From the NCBI GenBank assembly GCA_030407315.1, contig JALQPE010000697.1:1-64000 (forward strand): DNA of 64,000 nucleotides, given 5' to 3'. The translations under genes and the position numbers were made by a program. The stretch is from Asparagopsis taxiformis (taxonomy: Eukaryota; Rhodophyta; Florideophyceae; Bonnemaisoniales; Bonnemaisoniaceae). This document shows, one piece after another, positions 32,683 to 43,735 of this stretch. Below the pieces are notes generated by a model that saw only the letters and a list, made by a program, of their open reading frames with translations, was not told where the DNA came from and made no database searches. How positions within the stretch are numbered: position 1 is the stretch's first letter; every line of letters starts with the position of its first letter.

Positions 32683-33393
32683 AAGGCCACGACGGCCCCC
32701 GAAAACGCACACGAGCGTCGGGTTAAGCGCACGCGTGCGCGACGTTGCACGATGCAACAAACGAAGGCGACGAGCCGCACGAACGAGAAGCGAAGGCACA
32801 ACGAGTGGCCAGGACGTCCACCCTTGCGTTGGGGGGGCGCGATGCGTGCTAGAGCCGTCGCTCTTTTCGTTTTCGACACCATACGTTGGTGGAGGCACGA
32901 GCGCCAACGAAAGATTGGACGACGAGTCCACGCGCGGACGATTCACACGATGTGAAGAGCCACGACTGGCTCGACAGTGTTGACCGCCCCACGGGCAAAG
33001 GTGACGACACCACGGGCCACGGACGGACAACACGTCAGATTTTTCGCGCGAAAAATTATGCTTGGGCCAGCGGGCCATGGACGCACGGTACGAAAAATCG
33101 GGCCGATTACAGTGCGCTAATCCGGCCAAATCTCGGGACACGCGTGCTCCGAAAATTTCGTAATTTTGGCATGTCACGTGAGCCATCGTACGCCCCCGTG
33201 GACAGCCGCTGACAACGAGTCGCATCGACCAACGAGGTCAACGCCAACAGCTCGCGAGCTAACGGCAACGTGACGCCGGAAGGCGGAGAAACTACGTAGG
33301 ACGGACGCGTCCCCAACGAAGATGGCAACGGCCTCATTACGAAACTTCCCGCACGAAGCGGAACGAAGCTATACGTTAGCCGACGAATTAGAC
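32683..33393. other. Spacer of element A, part 1
   Basis: Non-coding stretch after pol, matching in inverted orientation about 38,455-39,185 of element B. Element B inserted at its right end; 33389-33393 is the TAGAC target copy. It contains short inverted repeats such as GCGCGAAAAATT and strong enrichment for AACG. Confidence 0.8.
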
Positions 33394-34056
33394 TGTGGAA
33401 CGATAGTTCGTTAGACGTAGTAGCTGGTACGAGCCAGTGGACACGCTGTCCTTACGAAACGAAACGAGCAGTCCACCCGCTGGTGTTTGACTGTATTGTT
33501 AGAACGGTAGAAGGTAGAGTGGTTAGCGAGTAGACACGAGCGTCACGACGCAACAATCCACGCGAGGATTACGTTAGCACACGAGGTGGTACGTCACCGG
33601 AGGCGCTCTCGACCAAGCCCGGAGGCACTACACGCAATCAGCCTTACGTGCGGCGATGGGTAGGGAGTACGCAGCTCGACGGAGACGAAGCCTCGTTAGG
33701 CCAAACGTAAACGTAAACGTAGAAGTCAGTCGTAGACTAGAGCCGTTGCTCGATCGTTGTCTTGTCCCCTTTCCCTCCCGGCACGATGCCAATACCTATA
33801 TGGCCACGATGGCATCGCTTTACAGTGTAAACACTGCTCGTAACGTCCCCGAATGGGAAGGGACCTTGTGGGTCACACGTAGGGACCCGTTGGTCCGTTG
33901 GCCGTTGCCAATACGTTCGTTGCACACGTGTGCAGGTTGCGCGCGCGCATGCGCCAGCAATGTTCGTTCATTGCTGTCGCCGGTCGTATCCGGCGAAATT
34001 CGAATTCCGCGGAAAACGTAAATATTTGCAATTTCGGAATTGCCACGTATACTACA
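33394..34056 (-). repeat. 3' LTR of element B
   Basis: 663 bases; TGTGGAACG to ATACTACA as written on the plus strand, which is the reverse of the LTR of A. Nearly identical to the LTR of C at 58967-59629. Confidence 0.95.
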
Positions 34057-34072
34057 CAGCCCCACCCCCACA
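34057..34072 (-). promoter_or_regulatory. Candidate polypurine tract (B)
   Basis: On the element sense (minus) strand GTGTGGGGGTGGGG plus CTG runs directly into the 3' LTR. The same G-rich run precedes the 3' LTRs of A (ending 51512) and C (from 59630). Confidence 0.6.
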
Positions 34073-34134
34073 CGTGGACGTCCCGGCCACGCGAGGCCCG
34101 TCAGGACGCGCCTGAGACACGGGGCCGTGGCGCC

Positions 34135-34175
34135 TTTTCGGGTACAACTGCGGACGTGGCAGTTGTCCCAAAAAA
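34135..34175 (+). repeat. Conserved hairpin inside the 3' LTR (B)
   Basis: TTTTCGGG(T)ACAACTGC pairs with GCAGTTGTCCC.AAAA around a 7-base loop with one bulged T. In A (51402-51442, minus strand) the single mismatch of B is a G-C pair. Also present in C (59708-59748). It lies between the LTR and the promoter-like box of the antisense gene. Confidence 0.6.
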
Positions 34176-34437
34176 TCTCGTTGAAACGTACATGGCCCGG
34201 TTGGCTGATCGAATCGCCACGGCGCCGGAGCGCGCGCGTGCGCTCCGGCTCTTTCGTAATCATCGCGGCCCGCCCGTTGGCGTCGTACGTCAATGCCTCG
34301 CTTAGGCGTTTTCCTGCAACGGATGCAGTGTCCAATTCCACCACGCGGGTGTGCTTCAATTCAGCGCGATACGAGCGCAGGCCGCGGCCTTTTCGTGAAT
34401 CTGCCAGCGGGCATGTCGACAACGGTCGTCCGAAGGA

Positions 34438-34445
34438 TATTTAAG
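34438..34445 (+). promoter_or_regulatory. TATA-like box of the antisense gene (B)
   Basis: TATTTAAG, about 214 bases before the ATG at 34652, followed by pyrimidine-rich DNA. The same eight bases are conserved in A (51124-51131, minus strand) and C (60011-60018). Inferred promoter; no transcript evidence. Confidence 0.5.
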
Positions 34446-34651
34446 CGGCGGCTTAACGTGATAGCGATCGTCGCTCACCCTTCCTCTCACCATCGTCATC
34501 CAGGCCGTTGCCTTTCGTTCTCCCTTATCCTCTTCCCCCGCTGGGTACTACTACCTCCGTTCCTTTCGTTCTCTTGTTCCGTTTAGCCCGCGTGGCTCTC
34601 GTCGTCGTGCTCGTTGCACTCGTCGTAATTATCGTGTACAGCGTAACCACG

Positions 34652-36892
34652 ATGGTTACGACTCGCAGTACCGATGCTAACACCCCGCGGCCCGCCGGCT
34701 CTGCTGGAGGTGGAGCGAGAACCCCTTCGCAGGGCGCTCCCTCCCTCGTCGGGGCCGGTGCGCCGCCAGCGACGGAAGCGTCCGTCGCGCCCGCCCCATC
34801 CGTGAGGGCGGGTGAAGCCGTTGCTCCCCAGGCCGTCGCCTCTTCGTCTCGCCCCATGGCTCCGTCTCGCCTGGTGGCTTCCGTGACGCCTGCCGAGGCT
34901 GCTAGGGCCGTCGCCCCACGTGATGATGACGCAACGGCGTCCGACTCGGGGAATTCGTCACCCGTCATTCCGGATGCCGCGGCCCCGTCGACGGGTGTAG
35001 CCGCGATGGCAGCGGCCGCTCGTTCGCGTCGTGCTGTGGCGGCGGCCCGCACGGGCGTGCCTCGTCGTGATGGCTCGCCGCGTTCTCCTCGCCAGGACCC
35101 CTCGCCGGAGGGTGGTGACCCCGTTGGGACGGTCGGCACCGCCTCACGTGGCGGTGCGGCGCTAAACGTAGGCGTCCTGACCCACGCGTGGGCTGCGTTG
35201 CCCCGCGTGGGTATCACGGATGACGATCTCGCCACGTTGGCCAGAGATCGTCTGGACGCCCGCGCGGTCGTCGACTATCATGTCGACTATATGCGTTCCG
35301 CCGAAGATACGTGGGGGCGAGCAGCCGGGCGTCGTTTCGCCAACGGGCCGCCGGGATCGGAACGTTACCAGATCCCGGCGTCGATACGTTGCGACCGCTC
35401 GTGGTTGCGTGACGTCAACGACGCGATCTACGTCGACCGTATGGACGCATACTTATGGAAGGGGACGCCCGAGGAACCGCCGTTCATCTCGGTGGCGTCC
35501 GTATTCGTATGTCCGCGGACACTTTCCGAAAGGCAACGTGCCGAATGGAAGACTGCTCTTTCGTTGAGCGTCATCTCCAAAAGCGTCGTGTCGTACGATG
35601 ACCACTTCGCTCTCCGCCACGTGAACGCGGACGACTATCGTGTGTCGCACGCGTCAGCTCCGTGGGTCGTCCCGAGCGAGCTCTACTTCCCGCCGTTGCC
35701 GGAAGTAGTCGAGGAGTTTCCGTACCCCCGTGGGTCGTCCACGTTATTACCACGCGTGGTACATTATTTCACCGATGCCGTGAAGGACGCGCCTGCCCCC
35801 GTGAAGGAACGTTTCCTTATGGCCGTGGACATCGAACACGCAGCGATGCTCGCGTGCTCGCTATTCGTGGAACGTCGTGTGTTCGGGCGCGCGTGCCTAC
35901 TGCCGGAGTCCACGTTGGACTTCCTGGCCGATTACGAGATGCTTCGTGCAATCCCGGTTGACGGTTCCGACACGTTTGTCTCCGTCACCAGCGCGTTGGC
36001 TGAGGTTCGCGGCGCCCTTGCGTTGGGGCCGGAGTATCGGGTTATACGTCCCGATTACGCAAGCGGCGATAACCAGGAGTTCGTCTCCGTTCGTAGCGAT
36101 GGGGCTTACGTGCCGCGGGTCGCTTCCCGTTCCGAACGCCGTCGTGGCAATCGTGCCGGTTATTTCGGCGGCCTCGGGGGCAACGAGCGCCCCCGAGGGA
36201 CACGTTCTGGCCGTCGTGGCCATCAAAACGAAGCGCCGCGTGCGCCGGATCCTCGAGAGGTCGTGCCACGCGAGGCTACGGAAGGGGGCAACGTTGCCCA
36301 GGTCGTTCGTCCGAATGTGGCCACGCCGGCCGAACGCGCGCCACGCTTCGTGAGCCTGGACGACCGCGTCTCCGATGAGGATGCCCGTCGGCTTCTCGGT
36401 ACGTCGATGTCCGCTCCGCCTCGTGCGGACGGCTGGGTTATTCGTTCCCTCATCTCGTCCGTGGCTCGCGCAGCCGAAGAGTTCAGGGCCCAGACGTTGG
36501 ACCTGACTGCCCGCTTGGCAACGGAACGCGCGATTTCGGAGCGTCTCGCCGCGGCGACTCGTAGTTACGCGCCGCCCGTTGGCGTTCGTAATGAACCGTA
36601 CGGTTACGCGAGTGGCGGCGGCTTCGGCGACCCCGTCGGGTATGGTCACGCAGCGGCGTACCTGCCACGCGACCCCGCTCCGGCGCGCCCTTCGGATACG
36701 CGCAGTCACGGGACTGCGGATCCTTACGCTAGGGATCCCGCGTCTCGTCGCGAGCGAGCCCCCGTGGTCACGCAGACCGTCGATCCGTACGCGCCGGGCT
36801 TCGTTCAGCCCAGTCGCAGCCGCAGCCACGATAGCCGCGGCGAAGGCCCTGGTCCGTATGACCCTGCGGGCAAGCGTTCTCGTCGCTACTAG
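34652..36892 (+). CDS. Antisense gene of element B (746 aa), function unknown
   Basis: Runs opposite to gag-pol between pol and the 3' LTR. The ATG at 34652 has A at -3 and G at +4; the open frame extends further upstream to a TTG at 34508, but this extension lacks an ATG. The protein starts MVTTRSTDANT. Residues 1-165 are Pro/Ala/Ser-rich and probably disordered. About 170-480 is a compact block (LNVGVLTHAWAALPRVGI, DVNDAIYVDRMDAYLWKG, VDIEHAAMLACSLFVERRV) with no domain I recognise. About 495-525 is an Arg/Gly-rich stretch (YFGGLGGNERPRGTRSGRRG). About 600-640 is a heptad helix (LTARLATERAISERLAAA). The tail has SRSRSHDSR and ends KRSRRY, NLS-like. The same gene, broken, is in A and C. Antisense ORFs at this place are known in plant Tat-lineage Gypsy elements, but I see no similarity I can claim. 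Confidence 0.8.
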   Translation: MVTTRSTDANTPRPAGSAGGGARTPSQGAPSLVGAGAPPATEASVAPAPSVRAGEAVAPQAVASSSRPMAPSRLVASVTPAEAARAVAPRDDDATASDSGNSSPVIPDAAAPSTGVAAMAAAARSRRAVAAARTGVPRRDGSPRSPRQDPSPEGGDPVGTVGTASRGGAALNVGVLTHAWAALPRVGITDDDLATLARDRLDARAVVDYHVDYMRSAEDTWGRAAGRRFANGPPGSERYQIPASIRCDRSWLRDVNDAIYVDRMDAYLWKGTPEEPPFISVASVFVCPRTLSERQRAEWKTALSLSVISKSVVSYDDHFALRHVNADDYRVSHASAPWVVPSELYFPPLPEVVEEFPYPRGSSTLLPRVVHYFTDAVKDAPAPVKERFLMAVDIEHAAMLACSLFVERRVFGRACLLPESTLDFLADYEMLRAIPVDGSDTFVSVTSALAEVRGALALGPEYRVIRPDYASGDNQEFVSVRSDGAYVPRVASRSERRRGNRAGYFGGLGGNERPRGTRSGRRGHQNEAPRAPDPREVVPREATEGGNVAQVVRPNVATPAERAPRFVSLDDRVSDEDARRLLGTSMSAPPRADGWVIRSLISSVARAAEEFRAQTLDLTARLATERAISERLAAATRSYAPPVGVRNEPYGYASGGGFGDPVGYGHAAAYLPRDPAPARPSDTRSHGTADPYARDPASRRERAPVVTQTVDPYAPGFVQPSRSRSHDSRGEGPGPYDPAGKRSRRY

Positions 36893-37031
36893 GTCGTTCC
36901 TAGGTTAGTTCGTAGGCCACGTCGGCTCTAGCATCGTATTATTGCTTCGTAAACTTCGTCTTGTTTCTTTGCGTAATCGCATGGCTCCGTTGAGCTTCGT
37001 AATTTGCGTTTGGCAGGTCGTCTGCAGCAGA

Positions 37032-37077
37032 GGAGGGGTTTAGCGTTAAGCCCCTCCCCACAATTTTTTTGTTGTGG
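37032..37077 (+). terminator. Double hairpin 140 bases after the antisense gene stop
   Basis: First stem 37032-37038 with 37051-37057 (GGAGGGG/CCCCTCC, extendable inward). Second stem 37058-37063 with 72-77 (CCACAA/TTGTGG) around T7. Present in A (about 48,505-48,550, minus) and C (about 62,614-62,659). It could protect or define the 3' end of the antisense transcript; this is inference. Confidence 0.45.
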
Positions 37078-37239
37078 CGTCTACCCCGTCGGGTGTCGTA
37101 TGGCTTACGTAGCCCGTGCTTCGAGTTCGCGGCGGCGCGTGCCCGTTGGCAGGTTCGTAACACACGCAATTATTCGGCAAAGCGGCGGCGCGTAGCGGCG
37201 GCTTTTCACTGCGAGTGGTACGTTAACCTCGATCTTAGA

Positions 37240-37926
37240 GCCCGTTGGCGTGCGTATCATTTAGTAACTAACTCGAAAATCGTTTCCGCCGTCGTTTCTC
37301 GTTCGGATAACCCCGTCGGGTGTCGAATTTCGTTGAGCATTCGAGCTCCTTAGCGCGTAGCACATCGGTGCCAATTTTAATTTTGCTCCGATGAGCTTGG
37401 CGGAAAATTCGTCGAACGTCAGACCGACGCGCACGTGAGTCGGTTTGACGTTCTACGCCGTGGCGTGTACGCAGTAATTCGTCGCAGTACGTTGCGGTTT
37501 CGTTGACGACGTGGTGGCCGGCGGGCTTGGCTTTTCGTATAGCCGTTGACGTCATTAGCGCCGTCGCGCTTCGCGTTGCCGCGGCTTCACGTTGGCCAGT
37601 GGCGTTATCATTTTGTAACTATCTCGGAATTCGTTTCCGCCGTCGTTCCTCGTGCGGATAACCCCGTCGGGTGTCGAATTCCGTTGAGCATTCGAGCTCT
37701 CTGGCACGTAGCACGTCGGTGCCAATTTAATTCGCTCCGGTGAGCTGGACGAAAAATTCGCTAAGCGTCAGGCCGACTCGCGCGTGAGTTGGCTTGACGT
37801 TTCACGCCGTTGCGTGTACGCGGCAGTGCGTCGTGGTTCCCTAGACAACGTTTTTGCCGGCGGGCTTGGCTTTTCGTATAGCCGTTAACGTTATTAGCGC
37901 CGTCGCGCTTCACGTTCCCGCGGCTT
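37240..37926. repeat. Two diverged tandem units of about 345 bp (B)
   Basis: Both units share TCGTTTCCGCCGTCGTT, GATAACCCCGTCGGGTGTCG, GTTGAGCATTCGAGCTC and GGCGGGCTTGGCTTTTCGTA in the same order. Each has a 14-bp hairpin (37415-37428 with 37439-37452; 37766-37779 with 37786-37799) whose only non-Watson-Crick positions are G.U pairs on the plus strand. Confidence 0.8.
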
Positions 37927-39185
37927 CACGTTAGCCGGTGGCGCAATCGTTGCGCTAGTCCGCTTCGCGTGGTAGCGTCGTTCGCCGCGGCGTCCGAGGA
38001 GCGTTTCGTTAGCTCATTCGTTATGTGGTGCGACGTGCACCTGGGCATACGTAATGCTCGCCCTCTACGCCGTTGCGTAATTTCGTTTATTCGACTTGCG
38101 AACCCGACGGGGACGCGATTGACGGGGTCGTTTCGCATGCCCGCGGGCGTTTGAGGCTGTTACTCGTGAGCCAAGTTCGTCGGCAGACGTTGCCTTCAGC
38201 TGTGCCGTTTACGTTGGCTACCGCTTGGACGCCGTTGCGTATTCGTGTTTCGTTACGTGCGTTCGACTGGCCGGCGGGCTTTTCGCTTCCGCGCGTCGTT
38301 CGTTATGCCCGCGTGGCAGGACACCGTTGTGTCGTTCCGTGGTTGCCGTACGTGGCTACCGCGTTCGGCGTCGTGCCTCACGATGGCGATACGGTTCGCC
38401 GTCCGTCGTCGCGGCCTCGTTGGCTCGTCGTTCGCACGCTTTACTCGCGCGCTTCGTGCGCTGAGACCCGTTGGTCTAATTCGTCGGCTAACGTATAGCT
38501 TCGTTCCGCTTCGTGCGGGGAGTTTCGTAATGAGGCCGTTGCCATCTTCGTTGGGGACGCGTCCGTCCTACGTCGTTTCTCCGCCTTCCGGCGTCACGTT
38601 GCCGTTAGCTCGCGAGCTGTTTGGCGTTGACCTCGTTGGTCGATGCGACTCGTTGTCAGCGGTTGTCCACGGGGACGTACGATGGCTCACGTGACATGCC
38701 GAAATTACGAAATTTTCGGGGCACGCGTGTCCCGAGATTTGGCCGGATTAGCGCACTGTAATCGGCCCGATTTTTCGTACCGTGCGTCCATGGCCCGCTG
38801 GCCCACGTATAATTTTTCGCGCGAAAAATCTGACGTGTTGTCCGTCCGTGGCCCGTGGTGTCGTCACCTTTGCCCGTGGGACGGTCAACACTGTCGAGCC
38901 AGTCGTGGCTCTTCACATCGTGTGAATCGTCCGCGCGTGGACTCGTCGTCCAATCTTTCGTTGGCGCTCGTGCCTCCACCAACGTATGGTGTCGAAAACG
39001 AAAAGAGCGACGGCTCTAGCACGCATCGCGCCCCCCCAACGCAAGGGTGGACGTCCCGGCCACTCGTTGTGCCTTCGCTTCTCGTTCGTGCGGCTCGTCG
39101 CCTTCGTTTGTTGCATCGTGCAACGTCGCGCACGCGTGCGCTTAACCCGACGCTCGTGTGCGTTTTCGGGGGCCGTCGTGGCCTT

Positions 39186-42100
39186 TCACGTTGTTGCTCG
39201 TCGCACGCGTGCGAAGTATCGAGAGACGCTCTCTTCAGATACGTTCCGGCGGGGCTCCCACGTAGGGTTACGATACCCGACCCACTTCACGAGGAAGTCT
39301 AGGGTGCCGTCATCGTTTACGCGATGGTTGAGTAGGTCGTCTACTACATACGCCGGACCGTCGCGGTTCTTGTCGAGGTCTGCCTCGGTGGCATCGTATG
39401 GCTCCGGCGGGGGCGCGTTCGCCGGCGTTGGCGCGTACGCAACGCGGTCCGAGTTGACACGTTCAACTACGTCTCCTCGTTGGATGACGAACGTTCGTAC
39501 GTCGTTACGTAGTACGCGGAACGGTCCCAACGCGTGGTTGCCGAGCTTCGTGCCCTTCGTGGTCCCGTCCGTCGGGTCGATGAATACGTATTCTCCCGCG
39601 CGGATGTTTCGATTCGAGACACGGACTCGTTTGTCGAAATTTCGTTTATAACGTGCCTGCGCGGCCTTCAGCGTTCGATACGCGTTATCCATCGTTGTGG
39701 CGAGCTCACGAACGTAAGTGGCTCGCCCTCCCCCGTCGGGTAGTTCGCGGTTCGTTACCGACGTGTGTAGCGCCAACGGTGGCGGTGGATTCGTGAGAAT
39801 CAAATCGAAGGGCGTCGTGCCCGTGCTCGAATGCACATGCGTGTTGTACGCAAACGTTAACGCCGATGCGTATCGATCCCAGTCGTTCTGGTTTTCGTTC
39901 ACGTAATTGCGCAGCATCGCCAGGATCGTCCTGTTGTAGCGCTCCACCTGCCCGTTCGTTTGGGGGTGGTACGTCGACGTAAAGACGTTCGTCACGCCGA
40001 TTTCGTTGCAGACGCGCTGGAAAAACTTAGCAGCGAACTGCTTTCCGTTATCGCTTATGAGCGTCCGTGGGGGTCCATACGAGAAGACCCACGCGTTGAC
40101 GAACGCGCTCGCCACGTTGGCGGAATCGATATTTCGTAGAGGTACGACTCTAGTCAGCTTCGTGAAGCGGTCCGTTATCACGAGGATAAATCGGTTACCA
40201 CGCGTGGTCTTCGTAAGCGGACCTAGTATGTCGATACATAGGTCTCGCAGCGGCTCCGTAGCCGGAAATAAACGTAACGGGTTCGTCCGTTTGCGAAGCT
40301 TCACGCGGTTCTTCGCACATCCAACGCAGTTTCGTACCGTTGCGTGGATGTCGGCGGCCATCGCGGGCCAGTAGTACGTCCTCCGTAGGGTATAGTACAT
40401 ACGCGTTTGCCCGGGATGTCCAGCGAGGACGTGGTGGTGCGTTAACTCCAGCAGCCGCGGCCGTAACGAAGCCGGCACAACGATTTGTGTACGTTCCTCA
40501 TCGTGAGGGTTCCGGCGTCGGAGTAGGCCATCGTGGCCTTCGAAGAATGCAGCGTCCTGCGTCTCGGACTGTCGTGTCAGTATCGTTTGACAGAACGCGT
40601 CCTCGCGTTGAGCTTCGATAAGCTCGTCCCTCGTAATGGGAAGCTGAACGTCAGCTGGTGGCACGCGTGCCGAATCGTCTTCGGCAGCGCGCTGTTCGTC
40701 GAGGAAATCCGGTTCCTCGTCGAGAACGTCATCGAGCGTCGCGTCGCGGTTGAACTCGAGGCCATCGTGGCCAGCCGTCGTGGCCGATGTTCGTTCATCA
40801 CGAGTCTCGTTCGACGGGTCGTCGTGACCCCTGGCATTCGTTGCCTTTTTACGTACGGACGTCGTTCGTCCTTGCCCATTTCGTGTGGGTTGTCGCCGAC
40901 TGCGAGTCGTCACGAGGACCGCGTCCCCGTACGATGGTACGTCATCGTCGACGGGTCGACCGTCGTCATACGTAGATATCACACGTGATAAAGCGTCAGG
41001 TACCTGGTGCACGCGCCCAGGCCTGTACGTAACTTCGAAATCGAATTCGGCAACGCGTAGCCTCCATCGTAGTAGTCGTCCGGACGCGTCCGTTAACGTC
41101 ATCAGCCAACGTAAGGCTTCGTGATCCGTACGTACGGTAAATCGCTGACCCTCTACGTAGGGTCGGAGCGACGTTATCGCCCAGACGACGGAGTAACACT
41201 CGCGCTCCGTTGCCGAGTAACCGCGTTCGGTTTCGTTGAGGGTCTTCGACCAGTACCCAATCGGCACCCATTCGTTGGGCTTATCTTCGTTCTGCTGCTG
41301 GAGCAACGTAGCTCCCAGCTGATACGCCGACGCGTCGGTATCGATCATGAACGGACGTCCCGCCTTCGGAAGGTGCAATACTGGTGGCGACACCAGTATT
41401 GTCTTCAACGTTTCGAACGCATTCGTTTGCGCGTTAGTTGGGTTCGTCCAATCGGGGGAAGCGTCCTTCTTCAACATCGTGTTGAGTGGCCGAGCGATCT
41501 CGGCATACGCCTTTACGAAACGGCGGTAAACGTTGGCCGCGCCCAAAAACGATCGACATTGCGTCTTGTCGCGTGGGAACGTAGCCGTACGAAAGGCTTC
41601 CTTGTTCCGTGCTGCGACGTGCAGCTTCCCTGGGGTAATCACGTGCCCCAGGTAGTCAACTCGTGGTTGAAAGAACGAGCACTTCGTGAGCTTTAACGTT
41701 ACTCCCGCTGCGCGTAGCAGGGAAAGCACCTGGTCAACGTGACCCAGGTGAGACTCGAGGTCTTTCGAAAAGACGATTACGTCGTCTAAGTAGACCAGGC
41801 ACGATTGCCAACGTACTCCGGAGAGGATGATGTCCAACGTCCGCTGAAACGTAGCGGGGGCATTTCGTAGCCCGAATGGCATTCGCACGTAGCGATACGT
41901 TCCCATGAAAGACGTAAACGTTGTCTTATCACGGTCCTCGGCGGAGACGGGCACTTGCCAGTAACCGGCGTTACAATCGAGTGTCGTGAAGATGGCGGCG
42001 TCGCCCAACGAATCGAGGCAGTCTTCCATACGAGGAAGCGGGTACGAATCAGCGATCGTTTTCGCGTTCAAACGCCTGTAGTCGACACAGAAACGTAAGG

Positions 42101-43729
42101 ATCCGTCCTTCTTCGGCACCAACACGATTGGTGACGCCCATTCGCTGGACGCGGGTTCGATAACCCCTTCGTTGAGCATCTTCGTGATCTGCTCCTCGGC
42201 TATCGTACGTAGAGCCGGACCCTGACGATAGGGCATTGAACGTATGGGCCGCGTGCCCGGTTCGAGTTCGATTCGATGCTCCGTAGCATTGATTTCGCCG
42301 AGGCGTCCGCTCGTCCACATTGACGAATGTGTAGCTAGCATCTCGTTGATGCGCTTTCGTAAATCCTCGTCGTCGAGGTGCGACAAATCGATTGTCGACT
42401 GCCAATCCGTGGCGGGGTCGTTCCCCTTTTCGTTGACCAACGGGTCTGGCGTTTCGTCGCCCAACCCGTTCGTAGTTGTCCGCGTCGTCGCGTCGACTAG
42501 CGGTAGGTTCAAAACCTTCGCGAGGGCTTCGCCGCCCTCACGCTTGAGTGGGACGATTCCCAACGGGGAGCGTACCGCGTACGCAATCGTCGCGCCTTTC
42601 GGCAATTCGCGGTCCTTCTTCGTGAAGTTCGACACGATAATAGAGAACGTCTCTCTCGGTCCTACGTCGACCACTCCGTTGGCTATGCGCAGCCCATGCC
42701 GGAATTGCACCGACGCTTTCGGTTCGAGGAACACGAGTCCGGTCGCATCCGTCGTCACGTTGACGGTCCGTTGCGACATCGCCGGTACACGCGTGTACTT
42801 CGTCAGGCGAACCGAGAACGTTCGGCTCGGCCTATTCGAGGCCGCGTTACGCTCGCGGCGTTTCGGGTGTTCCACGTTTGGATTCGTCTCTTCCCCCTCC
42901 TCGTACGGAGTCGTCGTATCGCCCTCCGCGATAATGGGTATCGTATCCCCCCGATGGAGGTCGATTGTCTGCGCTCGACAGCGTATAGCATCGACATGCT
43001 TCGACATGAACGACGTACCCATTATAACGGGAACAGCCAGCGTGTTGGCTACGAAGAATTTTACGCGGAACAGCGAGTTCCCCAACCTGACACGAAGCAG
43101 GATGGCGCCTTCGATAGGCAAACGTCGCCCGTTGGCGTCTCCGAGCTTCGGTAGCTCTTCGTCACGTAGACAGCGGTCGACCCAGTCGTAGGGTAGTAAA
43201 CTTGTTCGTATCAAGTTGTAGCCGCTGCACGTATCCATCGCGATGGTAATCGCCCTCATCACGTTGAGGTCTAGTCCGATCGTTCCGGACACGATATAAT
43301 GCTTCGACGCAAGTAGGCACGTATGCCCGTCGAGGACCAACGGTTCGGTCCTGACCGGCGCGCGGTCTACGTCTTCGCTAGCGGTTCGTCGCTTCGTCGT
43401 GTGAGCCCGTATGGCTTCTTTTGCGTCGACACGCTTCGTATAAGCCGCGTGTTGGCTTTCTCGCGCTCGGAAGCGTCGTGCTTCCGGGTAGCGCGTCTCG
43501 CTCGTCTGCGAGGCTTCCTCTTCGTGTGAGGTTCGTTCGTCCCGTCGGACTTCGTTTCTTCCCCCACGTCGGGTGTCGTGTGACTCGAGTTGGCCTTCGC
43601 GGCCGTGAGCTTTACGTAACTCTCGTTCATCGGTGAGCCTGCGGAGGACCAATCATCGACGTCGGTCGTCCCCCTTTTACGTAAGGGTTCAGGCGATGTG
43701 GGTGGCTCGTGACCTACATCGCCTGGTCG
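39186..43729 (-). pseudogene. pol: Pol of element B, frameshifted
   Basis: Same architecture as Pol of A: MDTCSGYN protease, YLDD RT, RNase H with the canonical LRWLM, HHCC finger, D-D-35-E integrase and chromodomain, ending at the same residue. Near 43,451 one base is missing relative to A (plus strand GTGTTGGC against GTGCTTGGC in the A equivalent). The frame entered from gag by -1 slippage therefore runs off into an unrelated tail, while the protease-to-chromodomain part is open in another frame. Only an additional shift, or help from an intact copy, would give enzyme. The rest is well conserved, so the deletion is recent. Confidence 0.85.
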
Positions 43730-43735
43730 TTTCCC
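43690..43735 (-). promoter_or_regulatory. -1 frameshift signal, gag-pol junction (B)
   Basis: GGGAAAC (complement of 43729-43735) in the gag frame and the same perfect 10-bp stem (43716-43725 with 43690-43699) as in A. Only the base change in the spacer (GAC for GAG) differs. Confidence 0.8.

Larger units (their letters stand above)
36893..39185. other. Structured spacer of element B
   Basis: About 2.3 kb separating the convergent ends of the antisense gene (plus) and pol (minus). It holds a double hairpin right after the antisense stop (37032-37077), two diverged tandem units of about 345 bases (about 37240-37586 and 37587-37926) and strong CGT/CGTT enrichment on the plus strand. Short frames exist but none is conserved as protein. 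Element C carries the same spacer (62478-64000). A carries it with about 200 extra bases. Confidence 0.75.

Noticed and set aside
34508..34651. Hydrophobic, membrane-like N-terminal extension of the antisense gene (ARVALVVVLVALVVIIVY)
   Set aside because: The frame here opens with TTG and has no ATG; the first ATG is at 34652 in strong context. The same bases are kept in A and C, but the 5' leader alone can explain that. An envelope-like role is therefore not supported.
35897..36829. 310-codon minus-strand frame opposite the antisense gene (also in A and C)
   Set aside because: It overlaps the larger conserved frame completely and follows from its codon use; its residues change wherever the true frame changes silently. 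A shadow.
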